Source: an uncultured Methanobrevibacter sp. (lineage in GTDB: Archaea > Methanobacteriota > Methanobacteria > Methanobacteriales > Methanobacteriaceae). Taken from it: 64,000 nucleotides of DNA. Under the pieces are notes generated by a model. The model made no database searches and was not told the DNA's origin. It saw only the letters and a program-made list of their open reading frames with translations. Shown here in pieces: positions 1 through 9,675 of the stretch (within the stretch, counting starts at the first letter, position 1; the number at the start of each line of letters is the position of its first letter). The position numbers and the translations under genes were made by a program. The DNA is taken from contig NZ_CACXNW010000009.1 in assembly GCF_902769175.1 (NCBI RefSeq), positions 1-64,000 on the forward strand, written 5' to 3'.

Positions 1-1400
1 TTTCAATATTGTTGTATCCACCGATAACAGCAATTGCATAACAGAATCCACTATTTACTTGGCTTTCGATTACGTTGTTTGAATGTTGTTGTAAGATGGG
101 GTGTCTCCTGTTCCTACATATGTTGTTATGTATAGGATGTTACCGCTGTTTTTAGTTGCATTCAATACGTTGTTGTCTATTGTACAGTAGCTGGAGGTTC
201 CTATTACTACACAGCTTGATCCGGTTCCTCCGTTTTCGAAGTAGCTGTTTTTGACAGTTACATGGGAAGAATGATACAACATTTGACTTGCCATTGATAG
301 ACTGGTGTAGCTGTTTTTGACAGTTACATGGGAAGAGTTGGATCTGATAGATAAGAATCCTGTACCTGAACCTACACCAGACATATTAGCGACCATGCTG
401 ATTCCATCAATCACAACATCGTGTGCAGTTGTAATGTAGAATGCAGTGTTGAGGAATTTAAGTCCGCTTACATTGGTTCCAGAACCGCCTTCAAGGATGT
501 TGAAGCTTCCTGTTTTGTTGGTTTCAATGAAAGCATCCTCAGTAGTACTTACAATATTAACTGGCTTGTTGATGTTTACTGTGTATGCACCGAGGAAGTC
601 TCCTTGGAAGTCAAGGGTTGCTCCTTCAGGAACATAAGGGTACAAGACACCATTATTTTCAACATCGAAGTAGTATTTGAAGGTATCTTTAGTTACAACA
701 CCATCTAATGGGATGAAAGTTGCAGATTTTTCTCCTGTTAAGAAGTCTTCTGCTCCATTGTAGGTAACAGTTACAGTATTTTCTCCTGCTGTAATATATT
801 CTCCAGGGATTGTGTAGCTTGCTTTTCCTTCTTCTAATTCGATGGTTTCTTCTTTACCATTGATTTTTACAGTTACAGTTCCGCTTGCAAAGATAGTTTC
901 TTGACCATTTTCATTTGTTACAGTAATTGCAACAGTTGCTTCAGTTCCGGCCCAACCAGCATCTACTTCAATTTGGATGTCTGGTCTATATGGAGGATAG
1001 TTGTTTCTAACGGTGTTTTCTTTGCTTGCATCATAGTTAACTGCATCATCACCAGCTTTTTCACTTGCATATAATACATTGTTGGTTACAATATTGTTTG
1101 CACTTGTCTTAAGGTCGATTGCATATTCAGTGCTGGTTCTGACTTCATTTCCGATAATTGTGTTGTCATCTGAGTTTACGGTTACAATGCCATTGATAGT
1201 GTTTTCACTTATTTCAGTACTTTGAGCAGCTTTAGCTACTGTTACTGCACCATTGACTGTGTTGTCTTTGACTATACCGTTTGCACTGAATATTGTTATT
1301 TTGGATATTCTTGATATGCAACATGGAGATATCGTGATTATAGCGTTTGCACTGAATATTGTTATTTTGGATAATGATGAGGATTTTCTATGTGTTGTCT
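1..1400 (-). pseudogene. adhesin-like protein, third module, partial
   Basis: From about 1385 to 73 the adhesin reading continues in one frame and encodes a third Ig-like domain followed by a third beta-helix block very similar to the block at 1640-2230. It has no start codon of its own upstream of 645. At about 85 the copy here lacks one base relative to its twin near 1700, so the frame closes at 70, and the downstream reading to the left edge is in another frame. Confidence 0.7.
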
Positions 1401-1487
1401 TTGACTATACAGTTTGCACCGTTTACAGTTAAGCTGTTTACAGTGTTTCCAGATGCTATTGAGTCTCCATTAAGGGTCATTGCACCT

Positions 1488-4211
1488 TCAACAGTGTTGT
1501 CGAGTACTGTACTGTTTACCATAGCGGTTAATCCGCATCCGCCGGTTAATGTGTTGTTTATGTAAGTGTTGAAACCGTTTGGTTGCGGTGCTGCGCCCCA
1601 AGTGGATTGTTGTACAATACCTGCACCAGGGTGGTTGATTGATTGCGTAACAGAATCCACTGTTTACTTGGCTTTCGATTATGTTGTTTGTAATGTTGTT
1701 GTAGCTTGGAGTGTCTCCTGTTCCTACATATGTTGTTATGTATAGGATGTTACCGCTGTTTTTGGTTGCATTCAATACGTTGTTGTCTATTGTACAGTAG
1801 TTGGAGGTTCCTATTACTACACAGCTTGATCCGGTTCCTCCGTTTTCGAAGTAGCTGTTTTTGACAGTTACATATGAAGAGTTGGATCTGATAGATAAGA
1901 ATCCTGTACCTGAACCTACGCCAGACATGTTAGCAACCATGCTGATTCCATCAATCACAACATTATGTGCAGTTGTAATGTAGAATGCAGTGTTCAAGAA
2001 GCTTAATCCACTTACATTGGTTCCTGAACCTCCTTCAAGAATGTTGAAGCTTCCTGTTTTGTTGGTTTCAATGAATGCATCACCAGTTGTACTTACAATG
2101 TTTACCGGTTTGTTGATATTGGTTGTGTATGCACCGATGAAGTCTCCTTGGAAGTCAAGGGTTGCTCCTTCAGGGACATAATAGAACAATGCACCATTAT
2201 TTTCTTCATCGAAGTAGTATTGGAAGGTGTCTTTGGTTACAACACCATCTAATGGGGCGAAAGTAGCACTTTCCTCTCCAGTTGCGAAGTCATCTGCACC
2301 ATTGTAGGTAACAGTTACAGTGTTTTCACCAGCGGTGATGTCTTCTGCAGGGATTGTGTAGGTCGCTTTTCCTTCACTTAATTCGATGGTTTCTTCTTTT
2401 CCATTGATTTTTACAGTTACATTTCCAGTAGCCAATATGGTTTCTGCACCTTCAAGGTTGCTTACAGTTATGACAATATCTGCACTGTTTCCTATCCAGA
2501 TTACAGGAGTTTCAATTTCTATTTTTGGCATGTAAGGTGGGTAGTTTTTTTGTACAGTATTGTTTTTGGTTTCGTCAAAGCTTACAGCTTCCTCACCTTT
2601 TTTCTCAGCGGCATACAATTGATTGCATTCTACAATATTATTTCTGGATTTCAATACAATTGCATATTCCTCATCAGTATGGATTACATTGTTGGTAATT
2701 ACAAGGTTGTTGTTACTTGCTTTAGTGGTAATTTGACCATTGATGTTATTTTCATTTACGGTAGCAGTTCCAGCAGATTTAGTACCGAAACTAATATTGC
2801 CGTCAACATCTGAACCTTGGAGCAATGTATTGTTTCCACTAAGTGTTACATCTCCTACAATTATAGATTCAAGAACTTTTGAATTGTCTCCTTTTAAGGT
2901 AACTGCACCATTTAACTCTGAATCTCTTACAAGAGCGTTCTTACCGTTTACTTGGGTGAGACCATTGATTATATTGTCATATGCAGTACCGTTTTCATTT
3001 ACGATTAATCCATTTGCTGTGTTATCGTAAGCGGTAGCTCCAATTCCTACAGTCAAATTCTTTCCTACGGTGTTATTGTATGCAATACTGTTTTTACCGG
3101 TATTCATTGCGCCGGTAACACTATTGTTGTACATGGTTGAACCATCTGGAGCATTAAATGAGGATCCGTTGATTAAAACATTGTTTCTATAGGTATTGTT
3201 AACGAAGTCTCCTTGACCCCATTGAGCATTAATACCTGTACCACCATAATCAATAAAGTTTCCTTCAATTAGGTTATTAGCTCCACTAATTACTAAACCC
3301 CCGCAAATTGATGCAGGTTCTTTAAATCCGTAGATTTTGTTGTTTGTAATAGTGTTGTATTGGTTAGCTAAAACACCTGTAGGAACTTCTACATTGTAGG
3401 TGGTTAAATAAATCATATTTCCTACATTTCCTTCAACAACTATAGTGTTGTTGTCAAAAGTACAGTGGTCTGCCCAAGCCATTACCAATGAACTTGAACC
3501 TCCATTGTTTCTTGTGTAGAAATAGCTGTTTTTAACAGTTACATAAGTGGAATTAGCTCTAATGGAAGTTGCACCATTACCAGATCCAACTCTTTGGTCT
3601 TCAATGGTGTTGTTGATATGGTCTAAAGTAACGTTATGTGCATTGAACACCCATATTTGGCTGTTATGGAATACAATGTCAGTTACATTGGTGCCTGAAC
3701 CTCCGTAGGTGATTGCAAAACTGTCTCCAGGGTCTTCACCGAATAAACTGCCTGCAGTTGTGTTCAAGTCTATGAATGCATCATGGGTTGAAGTGATTAT
3801 ATTTACAGGTTTGTTTATGTTCATGGTGAAGTTTCTTTCAGGAGTGCTGTAGAATGCACCTTGGAAGTCAAGGGTGACTCCATCTGGTATATAATTATAT
3901 AATCTTCCATTTTCTGCTCTGTTGAAATAATCAAAGAATGTTTCATTGGTTACAACACCATCTAAAGTTTTGAAGCTTGCAGTAGCAGTTCCTGCTTCAA
4001 ATTCATCAGATCCACTGTATGAGACAGTTACGGTATTTTCACCGCTAATAATATCTGTTGCAGCGATTGTGTATGTTGCTTTTCCTTCGACTAATTCAAT
4101 TGTTTCTTCTTTTCCGTTTACTTTTATGGTAACGCTACCAGTTGCAATTACAGTTTCAGTATCTTTAAGACCAGTAACATTTACGATTATGTCATTGAGT
4201 ATCCATTCCAT
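1488..4211 (-). pseudogene. adhesin-like protein, largest fragment (two Ig/beta-helix modules)
   Basis: Largest open segment of the broken adhesin gene (up to 907 residues, the last 60 or so out of frame). It holds one Ig-like domain (about residues 1-90), a long beta-helix block, a second Ig-like domain (VTVKINGKEETIELSEGKAT) and a second beta-helix block. It has no ribosome-binding site or signal peptide, so it would not be secreted on its own. The join to the upstream part is at about 4200 (TADNVWNGYS to NDIIVNVTGL, one base missing). The join to the downstream part is at about 1635, after SGFCYAIN. Confidence 0.75.
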
Positions 4212-4383
4212 ACATTGTCAGCAGTGATTTCAATATTTGGTTGGATTTTTTCTTCAGGTTCTGGAATTTCATCAGTATTGTCTGAAATATCTGTTTCTTC
4301 ACAGGAACCTGGGTTTACAGCTTCATCACCGCTTAAGTCATGTGCAATTAATGTATTTCCAGTTACATTTAAACTATCTGCAT

Positions 4384-4983
4384 CTAAGACTGATACTGCA
4401 TACTTACCTTCTGTACAATTACATTGTCTCTTACATCTAATGAACGTTGACCGGTCATCCATTGTGCATAACTTACACCATATAGGTAGTTATTTTCATC
4501 GTAGTCTGCAGTATTGTAAGTGTAGATTGTATTGTTGTAGATTTGACCTATTCCGTTTTGTATCTCAATACCGGAAACTAATCCCCATCCAGTGGAGGCA
4601 CTAGTAGCTAAACCAGTTACATTAATGAAATTATCACTGATATAAAGATTGGAATCTTCTCCCATCATACTTGCTGCATAGATTCCTAAGTTAGGTCCAT
4701 TGGATTTTGAAATGATTTCATTTCCTGTGATATTTAAGTCAGCCTTTACCACTTGGATTGCATATGCAGTTCCTGCTTCGGCACCGCCTCCGTTTGTAAA
4801 GATATTGAAGTTGTTTCCTTTAATATTTGATGCGGTTGTGAATCCTACTGTAAATGCGTATAAATAAATGTTAGTTCCTACAGGAGTAACTGTATCAATC
4901 ATTGAGAAATCATTGTTGAGGATATTGATATCATTACATCCAACTATGAACATGGATTGTGCTGTAGGTAACTTGCAGTACAT
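4384..4983 (-). pseudogene. adhesin-like protein, second fragment (beta-helix)
   Basis: Continuation of the broken adhesin gene in a different frame, about 199 residues. It consists of parallel beta-helix rungs with motifs such as NNTIYTYNTADYDENN and no start signal of its own. The frame is lost near 4412, where NVIV should be followed by TEGKYAVSVLDAD. One missing base explains the break, and the rest reads in the 4187-4462 frame. Confidence 0.75.
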
Positions 4984-5867
4984 TTGTTAATGCTTGAATC
5001 TTGAATGTTGTTACTATACACAAGGCCATCAACTTCCTTAAATTTAATAGGGTTTACGGTAGTCAATCCCATTAGCATATAGTCCCCATCATAATTTTGA
5101 GCATATAATCCAGGTAGTCTTGTAGTGATGTTGTTTCCGTCGATTAAAATGTCTATTGCATCAAAAACATTGATTGCAATAGCATCTTTTGAATCATCGC
5201 TTACAGTACTTTCAAAGAATATTGTGCTGTCAGTTATTTCTACATTGTCTGCACCATCAATGTTGATGGCGATGGCGTCTTCATCCCCTACACTATAACT
5301 AATGTCTAAATTGGTTAAAGTTGCATCACTTGCTCCAACATAAATCAGGTCTCCCACTGAAGTGTCACTGATAAATGTAAGCCCATCTAAAACAACATTA
5401 GCAGCGGTAATCTTAATTCCCATATTTTTTAATATTGCTTGATCGCTGTTGATAGTAATTCCCTTATTAATGGTAATTGATGGGACAATAGAAGAGAATT
5501 CATTTTTGAAGGTTAAATCTCCACTAACAGTGGATTTTAAATTTCCATTTGTATCAAAATAATCAAAAAAGTTTTCGCTAGTCACTACTTGTGCATCATC
5601 ACCAAGTTTTGATGAGCTAAGCAGATCCTTTGAATCATTAATAATATTTGAGTTATCCATATCGCCAATAGCATCATCGCCAACATCCCCATCTAAATTC
5701 ACATCTGTAACTGCGTCATTAATGGCAATGTCACCATCAGCATTTAAATTTACATTGTCTAAAACTGCAGAGTCATCTGCAGTCACATCTTCGGCAGCGC
5801 TAACTGCTCCGAATGTAATAATAGCCAATAAAAGTAGACTAATTATCGCTATTTTATTTAGCTTCAA
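4944..5867 (-). pseudogene. adhesin-like protein, N-terminal fragment with signal peptide
   Basis: First open segment of the broken adhesin gene, 307 residues. The start is TTG at 5867, chosen because AAAGGTGATAAC sits directly upstream as a ribosome-binding site. Residues 1-25 form a Sec signal peptide (KLNKIAIISLLLLAIITFG, then SAAED). Residues 25-95 are an Asp/Asn-rich spacer, and from about 100 the beta-helix repeats begin. The frame is lost near 4965: the reading after NKCTAS runs into a stop at 4944, while the continuation (PTAQSMFIVGCNDI) lies in the next frame. Confidence 0.8.
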
Positions 5868-6120
5868 GTTATCACCTTTCGTCGTTCAATTTTCCAGTTT
5901 TCTATATTCAAATACACAGGATAAAATTAAACTAGATTTTTTAAAAATTAGAATTTTTAAAATTAATTTTATAAATTATAAAAATAATTTAATAATTTCT
6001 TGAATAATTTTTATTAAATTAGATAATATCAAATATATTTGAATATAATTAATATATATTTTAAAACTTGTATTAATATATTACTATATGAGTTTATGGT
6101 GGTTGACTGAATTTGGTTTT

Positions 6121-6270
6121 TTTTGGGTTTGTATGGTGTGGTTCTTTTTGTGATGTGTATGAAATCGCTTATTTTGGGTTTGTATGGTGTGGTTCTTTTT
6201 GTGATGTGTATGAAATCGTTTATTTTGGGTTTGTATGGGGTGGTTTATTGTGGGGTGTATGATGGTGGCT
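6121..6270. repeat. 51-bp tandem repeat, about three copies
   Basis: Units begin at 6121, 6172 and 6223, each starting TTTTGGGTTTGTATGG. The first two are nearly identical and the third diverges in its second half. G/T-rich on this strand, which stands out from the A/T-rich surroundings. Confidence 0.8.
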
Positions 6271-6308
6271 TATATTAATTTTAATATTATGGTTTTAATA
6301 AAATTCTT

Positions 6309-6371
6309 TAGGTACAACAAAATTTTTTTTAGGCTGTACTAAATTTAAATTAGGTATAACTAAATATTTGG
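6309..6371. promoter_or_regulatory. three direct repeats phased at 21 bp (TAGGYnnnACTAAAT)
   Basis: TAGG followed by an ACTAAAT-like core occurs at 6309, 6330 and 6351, exactly 21 bp apart, so the copies lie on the same face of the helix. The array ends about 40 bp upstream of a good TATA box at 6411. A further copy (TAGGCATAACTAAAT) lies at 7052 and a partial one (ATAACTAAAT) at 7088. This geometry suggests a regulator binding array. The regulator and target are unknown. Confidence 0.5.
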
Positions 6372-6403
6372 TCTTTATTTTTGAAATAAAGCAATTTTAA
6401 ACC

Positions 6404-6420
6404 GAATAATTTATATACTA
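6404..6420 (+). promoter_or_regulatory. archaeal BRE/TATA promoter candidate
   Basis: GAATAATTTATATACTA resembles an archaeal BRE/TATA element. Transcription would begin near 6440, ahead of a ribosome-binding site at 6516 and short ORFs at 6522 and 6530. Confidence 0.45.
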
Positions 6421-6529
6421 CTAATAATATAAAGTAACATATCCATTGAGGATAAAAAAATTATTGTTAATTTAAAATTTGGGGTTGAATCTCATGTGAA
6501 GTTTTATCCGATCATGAGGTTATGGTCAT

Positions 6530-6583
6530 ATGGCCATTTTTAAAGAATATTCAATGTGGGATATTGAATGCATTGGCTGTTAA
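6530..6583 (+). CDS. possible 17-residue mini-ORF
   Basis: MAIFKEYSMWDIECIGC is preceded by GAGGT at 6516-6520 with a 9-nt spacer and lies about 90 nt downstream of the predicted transcription start. The leader contains CTCATG...CATGAG arms (about 6491 and 6513), the second of which overlaps the ribosome-binding site and could hide it. A competing frame starting at 6522 gives a 61-residue Lys-rich ORF whose ribosome-binding site is too close to its start. Either, both or neither may be real; no family is recognised. Confidence 0.2.
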   Translation: MAIFKEYSMWDIECIGC

Positions 6584-6838
6584 AGGATACAAGTACTTTA
6601 AAGACAAGAAAAATAAAAAAATAAGTAAATTTTGTCCAGTCAATTTTAATTTTTCTAAAAAAATTAAATTATTTAGTCAGCTAATAATAAATTTCCCTCG
6701 GTTATAATTTATCCATTTTAAAAACCATAATAAATATTTATCACACTATTGTCTTTCAGTACTTGTCGTTCTTTAATGGTGTGTAAAAGTTTTTTTGTTT
6801 TTTTTTTAGTTTTTTTCTTTTTTTTCTTTTATTTTTTT

Positions 6839-6960
6839 ATTTCTTATTTTTTTATGTAGGTTTAAGCTTTCTAGTTTTTTTATTTTTTTTTATTTCTTAT
6901 TTTTTTATGTAGGTTTAAGCTTTCTAGTTTTTTTATTTTTTTTTATTTCTTATTTTTTAT
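6839..6960. repeat. 52-bp T-rich tandem repeat, two and a half copies
   Basis: Units starting TATTTCTTATTTTT lie at 6839, 6891 and 6944 (the last truncated), each containing ATGTAGGTTTAAGCTTTCTAG between long T runs. Confidence 0.8.
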
Positions 6961-7199
6961 GCAATTTTAATGTTTTTTTTTATTTGGTTATTATTTGATT
7001 TATTTTCAATGAGTAATTGTATTAGATTTAAATCATGTTTAATCAATTATTTAGGCATAACTAAATTTTCTTATATTTAAATTATCTATAACTAAATTTA
7101 TGTTCTTTATTTTCTAAAAAAACTAATTTAATCAAAGAATTTAAATATTAAAATGTTTAAAAATAATATTGTCTAATGAATATTGTTGCTAAACCTATT

Positions 7200-7254
7200 T
7201 ATTAGATTTGCCATATCTAATATGTTTGCGATTTTTATTACGGACATATTAGAT
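7200..7254. promoter_or_regulatory. nested inverted repeats (TATTAGAT half-sites)
   Basis: TATTAGAT (7200-7207) and ATCTAATA (7215-7222) form a perfect 8-bp dyad with a 7-nt spacer. ATCTAATATG (7215-7224) also pairs with CATATTAGAT (7245-7254). Three half-sites so close together suggest an operator or a switchable hairpin, about 150 bp upstream of the gltX TATA box. Confidence 0.45.
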
Positions 7255-7397
7255 TTTATACCTATTTTTTTGTTTTTTAGGATTATTTTATCCATTATCC
7301 TATTTTCCATGTTTTTCACATTATTTTAATGTTTTTCATCCTAATTTTTATAATAATTTTTAGAAAAATATCAAATTTTAGTCTTATTATTAATTAT

Positions 7398-7409
7398 ATT
7401 TATATAAGT
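7398..7409 (+). promoter_or_regulatory. TATA box, probable gltX promoter
   Basis: ATTTATATAAGT matches the archaeal TATA consensus and is the best such element upstream of gltX, about 140 bp before its start codon. Confidence 0.4.
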
Positions 7410-7549
7410 TTAGTTTCATAAATTATAACATAATTTTAATAATCATTATTAATTAATCAATTATTAATTAAACTAATTTAAAAATTTAAGATTATTAATT
7501 ATGAAAATCTTTTAAAAACTTTTTTTAAATTTATTTATTTCGTGATTTT

Positions 7550-9220
7550 ATGGATGAATTAGAAGAAATTGTATTTAAACATGCATTATTGAATGCAGCT
7601 AAACATAAGGGAAGTGCAAATCCTGGAGCAGTAATGGGTTCTATAATGAGCAGCGAACCTGAACTTAGACCAAGAGCAAAGGAAATCGGTCCTTTATCTG
7701 GTAAAATCGTAGCTCAAGTAAATGCACTCTCACCAGAAGAACAAAAAGCTAAAATGGAAGAATTAGGTGTAGCTGTTGAAGAGAAAAAACAGAAGAAAGA
7801 AGAAGGATTGCCAAAACTTCCAGGTAGCAATAAAGATGTTGTAATGCGTTTTGCTCCAAATCCAAGTGGTCCTTTGCATATTGGACATGCAAGAGCTGCT
7901 ATTCCTAATGGAGAATACGTTAAAAAATGTGGCGGAAAATTCATTTTAAGAATAGAGGATACAGATCCAAAACGTGTTTATGAACCTGCTTATGAATTGA
8001 TTCAAGAGGATTTGAAATGGTTAGGCATTGAGCCTGATGAAGTATACTATCAAAGTGACCGTTTTGAAATCTATTACCAATATGCTGAAGAATTAATTAA
8101 ACGTGGAGCAGCATATATGTGTACATGTGATGGTGCTGACTTTAAGGAACTTAAGGATAACTGTCAAGCTTGTCCATGCCGAGATAATACTGTAGAGGAA
8201 AATATGGAACTTTGGAAAAAGTTCCCTGAAATGGAAGTTGGTGAAGCGGTTCTTAGAGTTAAAACTGATATAAATCATAAAAATCCTGCAATCCGTGATT
8301 GGGTGGCAATGAGAATTGTTGAAGAGGAACATCCAAGAATGGGTACTAAATATAGGGTTTATCCTATGATGAACTTCTCAGTATCTGTAGATGACCACTT
8401 GCTTGGAATGACTCATGTCCTAAGGGGAAAAGACCATCTTGCAAACAGTGAAAAGCAAAAATACCTTTACAATCATATGGGTTGGGAAATTCCTGAATTT
8501 ATCCATTACGGTAGGTTGAAGATGGAAGATATAGCCTTAAGTACCTCCAAGGCAATGGAAGGTATTGAAGATGGAACCTACAGCGGTTGGGATGATCCAA
8601 GGCTTGGAACATTAAAGGCAATTGCAAGAAGAGGAATCCAACCGGAAACAATCACTCAGTTAATGGTTGAGATAGGTATTAAAATGTCTGATTCAGCAAT
8701 CAGCTGGAAAAAGATCTATGGTTTAAACAGAAATATCATTGAAGAAAAGGTAAACAGATATTTCTTCGTGCCAGACCCAGTAAAAATAGACATAAGTGAT
8801 GTTCCAGAAGAAGATTTAGGATTATCTATCGAAAGGCCTTTGCATCCTAACTTTGAGGAAAGAGGAAACAGAACCCTTGTATTTGACAAGGAAGTATACA
8901 TTCCAAAAGCAGATTTAACTGATGGAATCAGTCGTTTGATGGATGCAGTAAATGTTGAAATCAAGGATGAAAATGTTTCATTCCACAGCAAATCATTTGA
9001 AGATGCAAGAGAAGCTAAAGCAAGAATCATTCAATGGGTTCCAACTGATGCAATTAAGGCAAAAGTAGTTATGGATGATGCTTCAATCACTGAAGGTCTT
9101 TGTGAAGTTGACTGCAAAGACTTAAAAGTTGGAGACATAGTCCAATTTGAAAGATTCGGCTTTGCAAGACTTGATGAAATCAAAGACGATGAATTGATTT
9201 TCTATTATGCTCATAAATGA
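7550..9220 (+). CDS. gltX: glutamyl-tRNA synthetase, archaeal type
   Basis: Charges tRNA(Glu) with glutamate in the cytosol; in archaea this enzyme is usually also responsible for Glu-tRNA(Gln), which an amidotransferase then converts. The 556-residue length is normal for the archaeal/eukaryotic-type (GlnRS-like) class I enzyme. An archaeal N-terminal helical extension (1-95) is followed by the Rossmann fold with the HIGH motif HIGH (about 109-112, in PSGPLHIGHARA), a Cys-rich insertion (CTCDG...CQACPC, about 187-210), the KMSKS equivalent ALSTSK (about 329-334) and a beta-barrel anticodon domain. The ATG is preceded by CGTGATTTT, a weak GTGAT-type ribosome-binding site common in this window. 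Single-gene unit; a strong hairpin overlaps its stop codon. Confidence 0.96.
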   Translation: MDELEEIVFKHALLNAAKHKGSANPGAVMGSIMSSEPELRPRAKEIGPLSGKIVAQVNALSPEEQKAKMEELGVAVEEKKQKKEEGLPKLPGSNKDVVMRFAPNPSGPLHIGHARAAIPNGEYVKKCGGKFILRIEDTDPKRVYEPAYELIQEDLKWLGIEPDEVYYQSDRFEIYYQYAEELIKRGAAYMCTCDGADFKELKDNCQACPCRDNTVEENMELWKKFPEMEVGEAVLRVKTDINHKNPAIRDWVAMRIVEEEHPRMGTKYRVYPMMNFSVSVDDHLLGMTHVLRGKDHLANSEKQKYLYNHMGWEIPEFIHYGRLKMEDIALSTSKAMEGIEDGTYSGWDDPRLGTLKAIARRGIQPETITQLMVEIGIKMSDSAISWKKIYGLNRNIIEEKVNRYFFVPDPVKIDISDVPEEDLGLSIERPLHPNFEERGNRTLVFDKEVYIPKADLTDGISRLMDAVNVEIKDENVSFHSKSFEDAREAKARIIQWVPTDAIKAKVVMDDASITEGLCEVDCKDLKVGDIVQFERFGFARLDEIKDDELIFYYAHK

Positions 9221-9240
9221 GCATAATCTTTTTTTTTAAT
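9204..9240 (+). terminator. hairpin terminator overlapping the gltX stop codon
   Basis: ATTATGCTCAT (9204-9214) and ATGAGCATAAT (9217-9227) form an 11-bp perfect stem with a 2-nt loop, followed by a run of T. The TGA stop (9218-9220) lies in the second arm. Confidence 0.75.
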
Positions 9241-9267
9241 TCTTTTTTAATAATATTTTTTTATTTA

Positions 9268-9487
9268 CTTCTTAATGTGTATTATTGTTCTTTTTTTATT
9301 TTACTTCTTTAAGAGTAATATTATTGTTTTGTAAATTTTGCTTCTTTATGCGTATTATTGTTCTTTTTTTATTTTACTTCTTTAAGAGCAATTTTATTGT
9401 TTTGTTAATTTTGCTTCTTTATGCGTATTATTGTTCTTTTTTTATTTTACTTCTTTAAGAGTAATATTATTGTTTTGTAAATTTTTA
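9268..9487. repeat. 73-bp tandem repeat, three copies
   Basis: Units begin at 9268, 9341 and 9414, each starting CTTCTT and containing GTATTATTGTTC and ACTTCTTTAAGAG. Located directly after gltX in a 455-bp gap between convergent genes. Confidence 0.8.
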
Positions 9488-9621
9488 CTTTATTGAATTA
9501 TTAATTTAATTCTTATTTTTTAAAAAAAGTTTTAAAACAATTTATTTTTAAAAATAATTTAAAAATAATTCCTTTAAAGAGATTTAAATTAATTAAAGTT
9601 TAATAAATATTAAAAAAATAG

Positions 9622-9660
9622 AAGTTGAAAATCAATAGTTTTTCACTATAGATTTTCATA
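9622..9660 (-). terminator. hairpin terminator for the second adhesin gene
   Basis: Read on the minus strand just after the TAA at 9676, GAAAATCTATAG and CTATTGATTTTC form a stem with one mismatch, followed by a T-rich stretch. The same stem, almost base for base, follows the CPBP gene at 14100-14140. Confidence 0.55.
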
Positions 9661-9675
9661 AAATAGTTTTTATTT

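Larger units (their letters stand above)
1..5867 (-). pseudogene. adhesin-like surface protein, decayed, runs off the left edge
   Basis: A single large secreted adhesin-like protein can be followed on the minus strand from a TTG start at 5867 to the left edge, but only by changing frame at least six times (about 4965, 4412, 4200, 1635, 1385 and 85). Several joins look like one missing base when compared with the gene's own repeats. Order of parts: signal peptide and acidic spacer, beta-helix repeats rich in N-x-T/S (to about 4.4 kb), then three copies of a module made of one Ig-like domain followed by a beta-helix block (about 4220-2545, 2530-985 and 985 to the edge). The Ig-like unit carries the signature VTVKINGKEETIEL. 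Known of the family: such proteins are thought to mediate cell-surface contact in gut methanogens. The repeated single-base breaks suggest a pseudogene; sequencing error cannot be excluded from this window alone. Confidence 0.85.
5868..7549. other. 1.7-kb intergenic region, AT-rich, with repeats and regulatory-looking sites
   Basis: No convincing long gene. It holds a 51-bp tandem repeat (6121-6270), three 21-bp-spaced direct repeats (6309-6371), a TATA box (about 6408-6418), a possible mini-ORF, a T-rich 52-bp repeat (6839-6960), dyads at 7200-7254 and the gltX promoter near 7400. Confidence 0.6.

Noticed and set aside
6522-6707. 61-residue Lys-rich ORF as a real gene
   Set aside because: The ribosome-binding site is only about 2 nt from its ATG, the composition follows local A/T bias, and no family matches; kept only as an alternative to the mini-ORF at 6530.
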